Shown piece by piece: positions 48,026 through 58,209 of a stretch of DNA of 64,000 nucleotides. The first letter of the stretch is position 1. Each line of letters begins with the position of its first letter. Below the pieces are notes generated by a model. It saw only the letters and a list, made by a program, of their open reading frames with translations. It searched no databases and was not told the origin of the DNA. The stretch is from Paraglaciecola arctica (GTDB taxonomy: Bacteria > Pseudomonadota > Gammaproteobacteria > Enterobacterales > Alteromonadaceae). The position numbers were made by a program, and so were the translations under genes. The DNA lies in contig NZ_JAHKQO010000031.1 in assembly GCF_018861065.1 (NCBI RefSeq), positions 248,001 to 312,000 on the forward strand. The letters run 5' to 3'.

Positions 48026-50692
48026 TTACTCTTCAGCCGCCAAGGTTTTGAGTTGATATAAATACTCAAGGGCCTGCTTAGGGGTGAGATCGTCTGGGTT
48101 AATCTGTTTCAAACTCAAGCGTAGGTCATCCACAGAATTAAGTAGGTTGAGTTGTTGTTCACGCCTAGCGATGGGTTGTTGCTCAGGTGCAGGCTGGTTT
48201 TCTAGTTCTGCCAATTTATGTTTAGCTTGCTGGATCACACTTTTGGGAACGCCGGCTAACTGTGCCACTTGTAAACCGTAACTTTTGTTGGCGGCCCCTT
48301 CTTGTACTGCATGCATAAAACGAATGGTTTCTTGATGTTCTGCTGCATCAAGATGCACATTGGCTAATTCAGGTAATTCTTCGGCAAGTTGTGTGAGTTC
48401 GAAGTAATGGGTGGCAAATAAGGTATAGGATTGCAATTTAATGGCTAAATATTCAGCGCAAGCCCAGGCTAATGACAATCCATCGTAGGTACTAGTACCA
48501 CGGCCAATTTCATCCATTAACACTAAACTGTTTGCCGTTGCGTTATTGAGTATGTTGGCGGTTTCGGTCATTTCCACCATAAAGGTTGAGCGGCCCGAAG
48601 CCAAATCGTCAGAGGCACCGATACGGGTGAATATTCTATCTATGGGTCCGATTTGCGCGTTTTCTGCAGGAATAAAACTACCGATATAAGCCATTAAAAC
48701 AATCAATGCCGTTTGCCGCATGTAAGTAGATTTACCACCCATGTTAGGGCCAGTGATGATTAACATGCGCCTATGGGGATTAACAGCTATAGGATTGGCA
48801 ATGAATGGGTCTTTCATTACGTGTTCCACTACTGGATGCCGCCCTTGGCCAAAGTGAATGCCACTTTGTTCGCTCAGTTCTGGGCAATGGTAATTCAGCG
48901 TTTCAGCTCGTTCTGCAAGATTGGTGAGTACATCTAACTCTGCAAGTGCATCAGCACTTTGCATTAAACTGCTTAGTTCAGGTAACAAAATATCGAATAG
49001 TTCATCGTACAAACGTTTTTCTAATGCCAAGGATTTACTTTGACTGGTGAGTACTTTGTCTTCGTGCTCTTTTAGTTCTTGAATAATGTAACGTTCGTTA
49101 TTTTTTAAGGTTTGCCTACGTACATAATCAGCGGGCACTTGGTCAGCGTAGCTGCGGCTCACTTCTATAAAATAGCCATGTACTTTGTTGTAACCCACTT
49201 TTAAGGTGGCAATGCCAGTGCGCTCTTTTTCGCGCTGTTCCAGTTCATCTAAATAATCGGTTGCCCCTTTGGATAAGGCGCGAAGTTCATCTAATTCAGC
49301 GTTATAGCCAGATTTTATGACGCCGCCGTCGCGGATCAAAACCGGAGGTGCTTCTTCTATGGCATTATTGAGTAAATCTGCAAACCTAGGAAATTGATTG
49401 ATATCGTTTGCCAATTGCATCAAGCCAGTGTTGGCGCTTTCGGCCGATTGGTCAGTGACAAACTCTTGGATTTCGGGCAACAACATAAACCCTTGGCGTA
49501 GCCGAGCAAAATCTCGGGGTCTGGCTGAACGCAGTGCTAAACGCGCTAATACCCGTTGCATGTCACCTACCTGTTTGAGGCTAGCTTGCAATTGTGGGTA
49601 GTCACTGTTGAGTAGCGATTTTATATTTAATTGCCGTTGTTTCAGTGTTTGTAAATTGGTTAACGGGCGATGTAACCAGCGCTGTAACAAACGACTACCC
49701 ATAGGGGTTGATGCGTTATCTAACACGCTGGCAAGAGTATGTTCTTTGCCGCCGGCTAAATTTTGCGTGAGTTCCAAATTACGCCTAGTGGCCGCATCCA
49801 TTAAAACCGTATCAGATTCTGTTTCAAGTAGAATACTACGTATATGTGGTAGGGCACTTCTTTGTGTGTCTTTTACATATTGCATCACACACCCGGCGGC
49901 GCATAATCCTGTTTTATTGGCTGTTACCCCAAAGCCGGTAAGTTCTTTAGTGCCAAATTGTTGATTTAACTGCGCCGTGGCGGTTTCAAAATCAAACTCC
50001 CAAATTGGGCGACGTCTTAGACCTTTACGCTGCTCAATAATATGTAAAAAACCAAAGTCCTCTGGATACAATAACTCTACTGGATTAGTGCGCTGAATTT
50101 CGGCGGCTAGGGCTTCAATGTCTTTAGGTTCACATAGGGTGAAACGCCCTGTGGTTACATCAAGCGTGGAGTAACCAAAATAGTGATTATTCTGTTGTTT
50201 GACACTGGTTACTGCCGCTAAAATATTGTCTTGTTTGTCTTCTAACAAAGCTTCGTCAGACACAGTGCCTGGGGTAACGATACGTTGTACTTTTCTTTCT
50301 ACCGGACCTTTGCTGGTCGCGGGATCGCCTACTTGTTCCACTATGGCAACCGACTGCCCCATTTTGACCAAACGGGCCAGATAATTTTCGACAGCATGAT
50401 AAGGGACTCCCGCCATAGGAATGGCATTACCACCAGATTTACCTCTAGCAGTTAATGATATGTCGAGTAATTCCGAGGCTTTTTTGGCGTCATCAAAAAA
50501 TAGTTCATAAAAATCACCCATACGGTAAAACAGTAAAATATCCGGATGTTCTGCTTTTATCTTCAGATATTGTTGCATCATAGGTGTGTGTGATTGTAGC
50601 GCGGGGCTATTTTTTATGGTTTGCTCTGCAAAATTATTCGGTGGCATAATAGCGGTTACTTTATTCTTCTTATCTGATGGTTGGCGTGACAT
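48026..50692 (-). CDS. mutS: DNA mismatch repair protein MutS
   Basis: 888 residues. The mismatch-recognition motif [11 protein letters not shown] near the N-terminus holds the intercalating Phe, ATPase motifs are GPNMGGKST (Walker A) and [12 protein letters not shown] (Walker B), and [11 protein letters not shown] is present. The start could be this ATG or an internal ATG at 50647; neither has a good ribosome-binding site, and E. coli MutS begins close to the internal one. Divergent from pncC across 36 bases. Confidence 0.97.
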   Translation of the reverse strand: MSRQPSDKKNKVTAIMPPNNFAEQTIKNSPALQSHTPMMQQYLKIKAEHPDILLFYRMGDFYELFFDDAKKASELLDISLTARGKSGGNAIPMAGVPYHAVENYLARLVKMGQSVAIVEQVGDPATSKGPVERKVQRIVTPGTVSDEALLEDKQDNILAAVTSVKQQNNHYFGYSTLDVTTGRFTLCEPKDIEALAAEIQRTNPVELLYPEDFGFLHIIEQRKGLRRRPIWEFDFETATAQLNQQFGTKELTGFGVTANKTGLCAAGCVMQYVKDTQRSALPHIRSILLETESDTVLMDAATRRNLELTQNLAGGKEHTLASVLDNASTPMGSRLLQRWLHRPLTNLQTLKQRQLNIKSLLNSDYPQLQASLKQVGDMQRVLARLALRSARPRDFARLRQGFMLLPEIQEFVTDQSAESANTGLMQLANDINQFPRFADLLNNAIEEAPPVLIRDGGVIKSGYNAELDELRALSKGATDYLDELEQREKERTGIATLKVGYNKVHGYFIEVSRSYADQVPADYVRRQTLKNNERYIIQELKEHEDKVLTSQSKSLALEKRLYDELFDILLPELSSLMQSADALAELDVLTNLAERAETLNYHCPELSEQSGIHFGQGRHPVVEHVMKDPFIANPIAVNPHRRMLIITGPNMGGKSTYMRQTALIVLMAYIGSFIPAENAQIGPIDRIFTRIGASDDLASGRSTFMVEMTETANILNNATANSLVLMDEIGRGTSTYDGLSLAWACAEYLAIKLQSYTLFATHYFELTQLAEELPELANVHLDAAEHQETIRFMHAVQEGAANKSYGLQVAQLAGVPKSVIQQAKHKLAELENQPAPEQQPIARREQQLNLLNSVDDLRLSLKQINPDDLTPKQALEYLYQLKTLAAEE

Positions 50693-50728
50693 ATTTATCG
50701 TTAGATATCACATTTTTAGGTTGCCTAC

Positions 50729-51214
50729 ATGACAGCAGACATAACCCAACTAGCTCAACTTTTAGGAAATACACTGGCGGCTAAAGGTTGGCATATCTCT
50801 TGTGCAGAATCATGCACAGGAGGAGGGGTAGGATACGCCATCACAACTATTTCTGGAAGCTCAGCTTGGTTTAAAAAGGGCTTTATCACTTACTCGAATG
50901 ATGCCAAACAAGAGATGTTAAATGTCAGTGAGCAAACCTTACAACAATTTGGTGCTGTGTCTGCACAAACTGTGGAACAAATGGCAGCCGGTGCGGCGCA
51001 GCAAGCAAAAGCTGAAGTGGCTGTGGCTATAAGTGGTATTGCTGGCCCTGATGGCGGCACACCTGAAAAACCTGTGGGTACAGTGTGGTTTGGTTTTTTC
51101 GTTAATGGGCAAAGCAGCACAGAAAAGTTATTGATAGAGGGCGACCGGCAACTGGTCAGAATCAAAGCAATTGAATTTGTGTTGTCACATACCTTGAAGT
51201 TGCTGGCTAAATAA
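50729..51214 (+). CDS. pncC: Nicotinamide-nucleotide amidase (CinA C-terminal type)
   Basis: A 161-residue stand-alone CinA C-terminal domain protein, an NMN deamidase that recycles nicotinamide mononucleotide in NAD metabolism. Motifs are SCAESCTGGGVGYAITTI, GFITYSNDAKQEML and ISGIAGPDGGTPEKPVGTVWFG. It lies between mutS and recA; in many gammaproteobacteria it occupies this slot, which fits the competence/DNA repair context from which CinA got its name. Confidence 0.9.
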   Translation: MTADITQLAQLLGNTLAAKGWHISCAESCTGGGVGYAITTISGSSAWFKKGFITYSNDAKQEMLNVSEQTLQQFGAVSAQTVEQMAAGAAQQAKAEVAVAISGIAGPDGGTPEKPVGTVWFGFFVNGQSSTEKLLIEGDRQLVRIKAIEFVLSHTLKLLAK

Positions 51215-51252
51215 ATAGATCCTAAAGTCTAAAAATAATTTCTACTTTTTAC

Positions 51253-51280
51253 TTGTAACTGTATAACCATACAGTATACT
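51253..51280 (+). promoter_or_regulatory. recA promoter
   Basis: TTGTAA (51253-51258) and TATACT (51275-51280), spacer of 16 that is filled exactly by the LexA box. This is the same geometry as the E. coli recA promoter, with AA in place of the TA of the -35. Confidence 0.8.
51259..51274. promoter_or_regulatory. LexA (SOS) box of recA
   Basis: CTGTATAACCATACAG matches CTGT-N8-ACAG and the E. coli recA box CTGTATGAGCATACAG apart from the centre. It lies between the -35 and -10, so LexA would block RNA polymerase. Confidence 0.9.
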
Positions 51281-51355
51281 TCGCAGCTAACTACTGTATA
51301 GCAATTAGTATTGAATTGAACGTCTTCAATACCGACAATCACAAAGGACATTCTG

Positions 51356-52387
51356 ATGGATGACAATAAAACTAGAGCGTTGAGCGCCGCCTTAGGCCAA
51401 ATCGAAAAACAATTTGGTAAAGGCTCTATCATGAAATTAGGCGATAATAAAACCATGGACGTTGAAACAATTTCAACGGGCTCATTGGGTTTAGATATAG
51501 CGCTTGGTGCGGGTGGCTTACCTTTAGGGCGAATCATTGAAATTTACGGTCCAGAGTCCAGTGGTAAAACGACCTTAACACTTGAGGTCATTGCAGAAGC
51601 ACAACGTAACGGTAAGGTTTGTGCTTTTATTGATGCAGAACACGCTCTTGATCCGATTTATGCTAAAAAACTTGGTGTAGATGTGAAGGAGCTTTTAGTC
51701 TCGCAACCCGATACAGGTGAGCAAGCATTAGAAATTTGTGACATGTTAACCCGTTCTGGTGCGGTTGATGTGATAGTAGTGGACTCGGTTGCAGCGCTAA
51801 CGCCTAAAGCTGAAATTGAAGGTGATATTGGTGACTCACACATGGGGTTAGCTGCCAGGATGATGAGCCAAGCTATGCGTAAGTTAACGGGTAACTTAAA
51901 ACAGTCGAATACTATGTTGATTTTTATTAACCAAATTCGTATGAAAATTGGGGTAATGTTTGGTAGTCCGGAAACCACAACAGGTGGTAATGCCTTGAAG
52001 TTTTATGCCTCAGTGCGTTTGGATATTCGCCGCACCGGTGCGGTTAAAGCGGGTGATGAAATTGTTGGTAACGAAACCCGAGTTAAGGTTGTTAAAAACA
52101 AGATCGCTCCTCCATTTAAACAGGCTGAATTTCAAATAATGTACGGTGAAGGCATTAATAGTTATGGTGAGCTGATTGATTTAGGTGTAACCCATAAAAT
52201 GGTCGAAAAAGCCGGCGCTTGGTACAGCTATAATGGTGAGCGTATTGGGCAAGGTAAAGCCAACTCAATTGTTTATTTAAAAGAGCATCCTGATATGGCA
52301 GCAGATATTGATAAACGTTTAAGAGATTTATTATTATCTAAGCCAGTAGATGCTGATGAAGCGCCACAAAAAGAAGGTGCCGAATAG
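51356..52387 (+). CDS. recA: Recombinase RecA
   Basis: 343 residues, full length. Walker [40 protein letters not shown], the L2 region with [25 protein letters not shown], and an acidic C-terminus ([13 protein letters not shown]). Regulated by LexA through the box upstream. A strong terminator follows and no recX occurs downstream, unlike in E. coli. Confidence 0.98.
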   Translation: MDDNKTRALSAALGQIEKQFGKGSIMKLGDNKTMDVETISTGSLGLDIALGAGGLPLGRIIEIYGPESSGKTTLTLEVIAEAQRNGKVCAFIDAEHALDPIYAKKLGVDVKELLVSQPDTGEQALEICDMLTRSGAVDVIVVDSVAALTPKAEIEGDIGDSHMGLAARMMSQAMRKLTGNLKQSNTMLIFINQIRMKIGVMFGSPETTTGGNALKFYASVRLDIRRTGAVKAGDEIVGNETRVKVVKNKIAPPFKQAEFQIMYGEGINSYGELIDLGVTHKMVEKAGAWYSYNGERIGQGKANSIVYLKEHPDMAADIDKRLRDLLLSKPVDADEAPQKEGAE

Positions 52388-52408
52388 CTCAAGGTGCTGA
52401 CAAATGAC

Positions 52409-52438
52409 ATAAAAAAACCGCGTTAGCGGTTTTTTTAT
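52409..52438. terminator. Bidirectional terminator between recA and the chemoreceptor gene
   Basis: CCGC-GTTA-GCGG stem with seven A before and seven T after (52411-52436). It ends recA on the plus strand and the chemoreceptor gene on the minus strand. Confidence 0.85.
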
Positions 52439-52495
52439 GTGTCGAATTCAGTGTTGATATTAGTTTCTAAACAAGAGGGACTTGATTGACTTCGA

Positions 52496-53575
52496 CTAAG
52501 CTTGGATGCTCAAGTTATCTAAGTTATTAATTAACTGATTACTGGCTTGTTCCATTTTTTCAAAAAACTGTAAGCTTTGTTTAATATCACCACTTTGCAA
52601 TGCTTTTAAGCCAGCAATGCCATTTTGGTGAACATCACTGTGGTGCCTATCTAGAGTTTTATATGACGAACTATCTTGGTATTTGCGTGAATTATCGCTG
52701 TTGTACCACAATCCCAACCTACATTGTTTATGATCTACAAAAGAATCAATAGATTTTTGTGAGCGTCCCAAGGCTACTTCGTAGACTTCACCCTTCCATA
52801 CTATATGGTCTAACTTCACTGTTTGAATAAAACTGCTTTCTGACGCCCCAATAATCGACGTTTTCATCGACCCCACAGTATTGTTAATTCCACTATAACT
52901 GTTATTTAAGCCGGCAATAGTATTAGACAACTCTACGTTAGACTCTTCAAGTGCGGTAGCAAATTTAACACCAGACTCCGTATCTTGTTTAATTCTTGCA
53001 ATAAGACCGCCAACTTCTTCAGCTGACTTACTGGTGTTGCTTGCCAAGCTTCTTACTTCATCAGCCACAACTGAAAATCCGCGCCCAGCATCACCGGCTC
53101 TTGCCGCTTCAATTGCAGCGTTAAGTGCTAACAAATTGGTTTGATCTGATATTTTAGAAATGGTTTCTACAAAAGAATTAATACTGTCGGCAATGGCTTC
53201 TAAGTTGGCCATACTTTGCGACATGTTTTGCATTTTTTCGGTTATTTGCTCCATGCCGCCAGCGATACCCGTTATGGATTCTTGACCGCTATCCAAGACT
53301 TGATTGAGTTCATTGATGGATTGAGCTTCTTCTTGGATCAATTCATAGGAAGACAAAACCGATTCTCTGATACTGGTGACTTGGCCAATACAATCAAGCA
53401 AGTTGGGCCATACTTGGTTGTCAAAGCTAACCTCTGCGGCAGAGGCTGAAGCCACTTTCAAATCGCTTATTTCTGCAATGAGGTCTTCGTTCTCAGTTTT
53501 ATAACGATTTTTTTCTGCTTCTATTTGAGCTAATTTTTGTTCTAATTCAACATATCTGCTTTTACTGACGAACAT
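52496..53575 (-). CDS. Soluble methyl-accepting chemotaxis-type protein with C-terminal CZB domain
   Basis: A 359-residue protein with no membrane helix. N-terminal coiled coil ([31 protein letters not shown]), then an MCP signalling domain whose tip has [37 protein letters not shown], then a CZB (chemoreceptor zinc-binding) domain: [24 protein letters not shown] and HSDVHQNG supply His/Cys/His/His ligands. ATG 53575 is chosen because GGAG lies 9 bases upstream; earlier starts at 53590 and 53614 lack such sites. CZB proteins sense zinc and hypochlorite-type oxidants; cytoplasmic members often regulate diguanylate cyclases or motility. Confidence 0.85.
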   Translation of the reverse strand: MFVSKSRYVELEQKLAQIEAEKNRYKTENEDLIAEISDLKVASASAAEVSFDNQVWPNLLDCIGQVTSIRESVLSSYELIQEEAQSINELNQVLDSGQESITGIAGGMEQITEKMQNMSQSMANLEAIADSINSFVETISKISDQTNLLALNAAIEAARAGDAGRGFSVVADEVRSLASNTSKSAEEVGGLIARIKQDTESGVKFATALEESNVELSNTIAGLNNSYSGINNTVGSMKTSIIGASESSFIQTVKLDHIVWKGEVYEVALGRSQKSIDSFVDHKQCRLGLWYNSDNSRKYQDSSSYKTLDRHHSDVHQNGIAGLKALQSGDIKQSLQFFEKMEQASNQLINNLDNLSIQA

Positions 53576-53830
53576 GAATTGAGACTCCATATATAATGAA
53601 TAGTAAAGGTCCAATGTCCCTTTTTATAACCTACTGAGAATTTATAGCATAAGTTCTCACTCAGTACTGGGTAAATCTGTGATGACTAAATTAGTTTTCG
53701 GCTGATTGCCGCAGAACTAAAATTATAATGTTGTTTTGCAAAACTTTGCTTACATCTTCTTTATCAGCATTAAATCGGCAGCTAGATAAGCGCGATAGCG
53801 GCGATGTTATTAGATCTTAGGGTACTGAAA

Positions 53831-54184
53831 TCACACTTTTTTAGACACTTTGCTATGCATTTTCGCCCAACTATCAGGAAACTTTCCTTGTAATACGTAT
53901 GAAAAAGAAATGAGTTCTGCAATGACATGGTATAGCTGTTCAGGGATTTCTTGGCCTAAGTCTAAAGTGGCGAGAAAATCACTCAAGTAAGGGTCTTCAT
54001 GCACTAACACTCCGTTTTGCCTCGCCAGAGCAATAATTTCTTCTGCTAAATCACCAAATCCTTTGGCGATAATGGTGGGAGCTGATGATTGCCCTTGCGC
54101 AGTGGTGTCACTTTGGTTGCTTTGCTGATACTTAAGGCCAACAGCGCTTCTTTGCTTGGGTTTGTTTGATTTTGGGTCTTTCAT
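53831..54184 (-). CDS. FlhB C-terminal-domain-like protein
   Basis: A 117-residue protein homologous to the cytoplasmic part of FlhB/EscU (flagellar/type III export switch), lacking the membrane domain. It shows AVGLKYQQ, APTIIAKGFGDLAEEIIALARQNGVLVHEDPYLSDFLATLDLGQEIPEQLYHVIAELISFSY, the usual FlhBC path after the autocleavage site; the NPTH motif is not seen. It lies 15 bases after a FliK-like gene; pairs of these two occur outside the flagellar operons in several gammaproteobacteria. Likely role: adjusting flagellar export specificity. Confidence 0.8.
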   Translation of the reverse strand: MKDPKSNKPKQRSAVGLKYQQSNQSDTTAQGQSSAPTIIAKGFGDLAEEIIALARQNGVLVHEDPYLSDFLATLDLGQEIPEQLYHVIAELISFSYVLQGKFPDSWAKMHSKVSKKV

Positions 54185-54199
54185 TAATCTCGTGCTCTT

Positions 54200-56626
54200 T
54201 TACGCTTTGGCTTGAAACATGTGATACGGACGTTGTTGCAGGGTATCTGGAATTTTTCCTAACTGGCAATGGCTTTTGCTTACGTCAATTCCAAGTGAAT
54301 CAAATTTTCTGCGTAATAAAGGTAAATAGTTCATTACCTGAATTTTCACCGCCTCATTAGAGGCATAAAAATTAATTTCTAAGGTATCAGTTCTCAGTTT
54401 GGCTTTTGTGAGTAATTCTCCTAATTCACCCACCGCCAGTTTCATAGTGAGCTGCCATGTTTTATTACTACTTCCGTCATCAGAAGTGTTTTCTTTATGG
54501 CTATCTTCTCGTTTAATCAGTAATTCTATATCTTTAATTGTGCCGCCTAAAGCAGCAGGTAGATTGTAATAGAAGGTTTCTTGTCCCTGGATCATTTGTT
54601 CAGCATTGCTCAATTTGTTGGCTTGATGTCCAGACATCAAACGTCCAATCTCTTTCATCAATTGGTGTTTTTGTTCTAATTGCGACAAATCAGTCATGGC
54701 TTTTGGCGTAACAGTAGTAGACGGATTCTTTGTGGCGCCGCTTAATACATTGTTTAGGGTTTCAGTAATATGCCCAGCACGAGTTGTTTGAGTTCGTGCC
54801 AATCTTGCACTTAGAGACATTTGTAATAGCGTGACTAAACCACTCATAAACCCTTGCCCAGTGGCTGGGTTTACCATTTGCAAAGCTGACAAATTGAGGG
54901 CAGGGGTGGACAGTAGTTGTCGTATCTGACTTACATCTTGCTCTTTTCCTTGAGGTAGCGCTTGTTTGATTTGCTGTTGAACTTGTTCAATCAATTGCTT
55001 GCTTGGTTGTTCCGTCACTGCTTTAAAAAACTCCATATCACCTAATGCTTTTTCTACAGCTTGAAGTGGAATCGCTGGTGATTCGGCTTTGGCTTGTACT
55101 ATTCGCAATAAACTTTGAACAAGATTAAGTTGTTGTGTTTTGTTAGCAATGAGATTAGGGGTTATCACACTTTCTTTAAAAGGTGTGTTTTGTATAGCTG
55201 CAAGCAAATTTGACGCCGCGTCTTTCAAGTTTAATTTTACATCCTGAGATTGATTACCATCGACGCTTGGCACCGCTACGTTCGATTTAGTCATACTTGG
55301 AAGGGATGCCGCTATAGGTGTATTTGATTTCTGTGTCGTTGGGAGCAGTTCAGTCTGAGAACTCTGTTGTTTGTTACTTGAGGTGGTTAATTCAAGTTGC
55401 TTAATGAGAGCCTGTTGATTGGGCAATTTAAGTGGAGCCAAAGCTTGAGCAATTTCTTTAGTGACAGGAATTTTGGCCACTGGTTGTACACTTTGAAGCA
55501 ATAGTTCAATTTCGCCTCGTGGTCTTAATTGTAAAGATATTTTGTTTAAAGGCAGCGATTGTAATTTGTTTAGTAGAGCTTGATTTTGTGGGTCGTGAAT
55601 TTTGCTTAGTTGTTGTAATACGGGTTTGATAGGCAGTTCTAAATTTAGGTCGTTAGTTTGACTAAGCTGCTGCAAGCTAGCTTTAATAATAGGTGTAGCA
55701 AGCAATGGGGCGAGTATACTTTGTTGACTATTCGCGAGTTTTGATTGTGAATTTGGCTCTAAACTGACGCTGGTACGGGTTTCTGTATTAGGTAAGTTTG
55801 TTGTCGTTACCTGTTGTGAAAATGGGCTCGCAATTTTAGTTGAAGTATCTTGCAATGGTGTAGCGACAGAATGGTTTCTTATCTGCACTCTATTGGCATT
55901 GGCCGCGCTATTTTCACTGGTGCTAATTTGTACTTGATTCGCGAGGCTGGTTTGGTTTTGTACAATAGTCAGTTGCCAATTGTTTCCCCTTGGACTGATG
56001 GTAAGCGATACTTTGTCTCCAACAGTAAATTGATTAACGTTTTTAACCGGCAAGTTTAGTTCAACCGCAGGTCGTTGTTCAGTCAACTTTACTTTAATAA
56101 GGTTTTGCTGGTTAGCCACAACGGTGTTTGGTTCAGCGTTAGCATTAGTAGTGTGTGACCTAAGTTGCTCGGTGGCACGACTTGGGCTGGGTAACACCGA
56201 TAATACAGTGGCATTTAGTAAAGGCAATTTTATGGGGGTATCTGATTTTATTTGCGGATTATTTGTTAGTAGCTGTTTTGCAGGTAATTTAAGCAAACTC
56301 TGAAGCTGTTGTTCTGTGAGGGCAATACTACTTGTTTGTTTGTTACTTGCCTGTGAAAAAAACTCTAAGCTGGGCATAGGCTCTAAAGAAATTTTTACTT
56401 GATGATTTTGACCTTCGGTGAGTTTGCCTTTAATTTCAGGGTTATTTAACAAAACTGTTTTATTTGCCAACACCGCGCTTTTATTTAAACTTAGAGTGTT
56501 ACCGGCTAAATGTTTTACTAATACCTCAATTCCTTGACGAGCGGCTTCTGAAGTAGGGGCCAATTGGCTCAACTGAGTCAGTGCCTGTGAAATAATGGCT
56601 TGCGATGATTGAGTAATGTCAGGCAT
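54200..56626 (-). CDS. FliK-like flagellar hook-length control protein
   Basis: About 808 residues, low in aromatic residues and very rich in Gln/Ser/Thr/Asn/Leu, as for the disordered ruler parts of FliK. The C-terminal 100 residues are the Flg_hook domain: WQLTMKLAVGELGELLTKAKLRTDTLEINFYASNEAVKIQVMNYLPLLRRKFDSLGIDVSKSHCQLG. ATG 56626 is chosen over a TTG 8 codons upstream; neither has a strong ribosome-binding site. Together with the FlhB-like gene it is a stand-alone FliK/FlhB pair; substrate of the export switch or a second regulator are both possible. Confidence 0.75.
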   Translation of the reverse strand: MPDITQSSQAIISQALTQLSQLAPTSEAARQGIEVLVKHLAGNTLSLNKSAVLANKTVLLNNPEIKGKLTEGQNHQVKISLEPMPSLEFFSQASNKQTSSIALTEQQLQSLLKLPAKQLLTNNPQIKSDTPIKLPLLNATVLSVLPSPSRATEQLRSHTTNANAEPNTVVANQQNLIKVKLTEQRPAVELNLPVKNVNQFTVGDKVSLTISPRGNNWQLTIVQNQTSLANQVQISTSENSAANANRVQIRNHSVATPLQDTSTKIASPFSQQVTTTNLPNTETRTSVSLEPNSQSKLANSQQSILAPLLATPIIKASLQQLSQTNDLNLELPIKPVLQQLSKIHDPQNQALLNKLQSLPLNKISLQLRPRGEIELLLQSVQPVAKIPVTKEIAQALAPLKLPNQQALIKQLELTTSSNKQQSSQTELLPTTQKSNTPIAASLPSMTKSNVAVPSVDGNQSQDVKLNLKDAASNLLAAIQNTPFKESVITPNLIANKTQQLNLVQSLLRIVQAKAESPAIPLQAVEKALGDMEFFKAVTEQPSKQLIEQVQQQIKQALPQGKEQDVSQIRQLLSTPALNLSALQMVNPATGQGFMSGLVTLLQMSLSARLARTQTTRAGHITETLNNVLSGATKNPSTTVTPKAMTDLSQLEQKHQLMKEIGRLMSGHQANKLSNAEQMIQGQETFYYNLPAALGGTIKDIELLIKREDSHKENTSDDGSSNKTWQLTMKLAVGELGELLTKAKLRTDTLEINFYASNEAVKIQVMNYLPLLRRKFDSLGIDVSKSHCQLGKIPDTLQQRPYHMFQAKA

Positions 56627-56914
56627 ATAAATGTTATCGGCTGATATCAAGAAGCATGAGTTAAATCACAGTTTACTCGCAACTAACCTAAATTGGCTAA
56701 TCCAGTTGTTCATTTGGCGCGTTTTTAGTGCCGTTCAAATATTCTTAACGCAATTTACTGTATTTATTACTCATGATTATTTTGTTACTAAATGCTGGTA
56801 ACTATTTGGTTTAGCTAGTAGGTCAAGGGCCAACCCTATGATATTATTGACGGCTAACTTGCGGCGTGCTCTGTAAAATCATATAGAATCGAAATTGAAT
56901 AAACGAGGATAGGT

Positions 56915-57544
56915 TTGGCGCTACTTTCTGTAACTAATTTATCGGTTGTCAAAAGAGATAGGTTATTGTTTGAAAACATAAACTTTGCTGTTGAAAAAGG
57001 CGGTTTACTTTATGTCAAAGGTCAAAATGGTGCCGGTAAAACCAGTATGCTGCGAGTGTTAGCAGGATTAGTCGCCGCCGATTCTGGCGAGGTGTGTTTC
57101 TCTCAACAAAACATTCAAACAAGTCGTGAAAGTTATCACCAAAACTTGGTGTATTTTGGTCACAAACTGGGTATTAACCAGACCATGAGTGCGGTAGAAA
57201 ATTTGCAATTTTGGTGTAACCAACATCAAGTATCCATTTCAATTGAGACAATTTTTAGTACCTTACTGCAACTTAATTTGGTTGGTTTAGAAGATATTCC
57301 CGTTGCCAACTTGTCGGCGGGACAACAGCGACGAGTGGCATTGGCGCGGTTTTGGTTAAAACAAAACGCACAATTGTGGATATTGGACGAACCTTTCACT
57401 GCCCTTGATACCCAAGGTATTGATTTATTGAGTAAACAAATTACTAAGTTTCTTAATAGCGGTGGCGCGGTGATAATGACTTCTCATCAAAGGTTAGATT
57501 TAGATTATCTGACTGATGAGTTGACCTTGGAGTATCGTATTTAG
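56915..57544 (+). CDS. ccmA: Cytochrome c maturation ABC ATPase CcmA
   Basis: ATPase of the CcmAB(CD) heme-handling complex, 209 residues. Walker A GQNGAGKTS, signature LSAGQQRRV and Walker B LWILDEPFTALD. TTG start with GAGGAT upstream. The stop overlaps the ccmB GTG by one base. First gene of the nine-gene ccm operon. Confidence 0.95.
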   Translation: MALLSVTNLSVVKRDRLLFENINFAVEKGGLLYVKGQNGAGKTSMLRVLAGLVAADSGEVCFSQQNIQTSRESYHQNLVYFGHKLGINQTMSAVENLQFWCNQHQVSISIETIFSTLLQLNLVGLEDIPVANLSAGQQRRVALARFWLKQNAQLWILDEPFTALDTQGIDLLSKQITKFLNSGGAVIMTSHQRLDLDYLTDELTLEYRI

Positions 57545-58209
57545 TGGCAGCATTAATGGCTATTTTGAAGCGTGATCTTGCTTTGGCTTATCGTCAAAGG
57601 GCAGAGTTGCTGCAACCCATGATGTTTTTTGTATTGGTTATTAGTTTATTTCCTTTAGCGGTTGGGCCTGAGTCAAATACATTACAGGTAATTGGGCCCG
57701 GAGTAATTTGGGTTGCCGCAATATTGTCATCGCTATTAGGTTTAGAGCGTTTATTCCGTGATGATTTTCAAGATGGCTCACTAGAGCAACTAATGTTGTC
57801 CACTACGCCTTTGGCGATGGCAGCGTTGATAAAAGTTTTGGCCCATTGGTTGACGAGTATTTTGCCCTTGATCTTATTATCGCCATTGTTGGCATTGTTT
57901 TTACACTTGAGTGAGCCTATGTATTGGGCTTTATTGAAAACTTTGCTTCTTGGTACACCAATATTGAGCCTTATAGGAGCGATAGCCGTAGGTTTGACTG
58001 TGGGGTTAAATCGTGGCGGGGTGTTGTTAGCATTGTTGTTATTGCCGGTGTTTATTCCCTTGTTAATCTTTGCTACTTCGGCAGTAGAGTCGGCTTCAAT
58101 GCAATTGCAATATACAGCTCAACTAGCGATTATTGGCGCTATGTTCCTTTTTTCTCTAGCCTTGGCGCCTTTTGCCATTGCTTATGCACTTAGAGTGAGT
58201 CAAACCTGA
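57544..58209 (+). CDS. ccmB: Cytochrome c maturation permease CcmB
   Basis: 221 residues with six membrane helices and N-terminal MAALMAILKRDLALAYRQRAELLQPMMFFVLVISLFPLA, typical of CcmB, including the ATP-coupling FRDDFQDGSLEQLMLS segment. It starts with GTG inside the ccmA stop and its own stop overlaps ccmC's ATG by one base. Works with CcmA in release of holo-CcmE. Confidence 0.95.
   Translation: MAALMAILKRDLALAYRQRAELLQPMMFFVLVISLFPLAVGPESNTLQVIGPGVIWVAAILSSLLGLERLFRDDFQDGSLEQLMLSTTPLAMAALIKVLAHWLTSILPLILLSPLLALFLHLSEPMYWALLKTLLLGTPILSLIGAIAVGLTVGLNRGGVLLALLLLPVFIPLLIFATSAVESASMQLQYTAQLAIIGAMFLFSLALAPFAIAYALRVSQT

Noticed and set aside
51284-51305. Second LexA-like half site (CTGTATAGCAATTAGT) downstream of the recA promoter
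   Set aside because: The ACAG half is missing; one complete LexA box is already present upstream.
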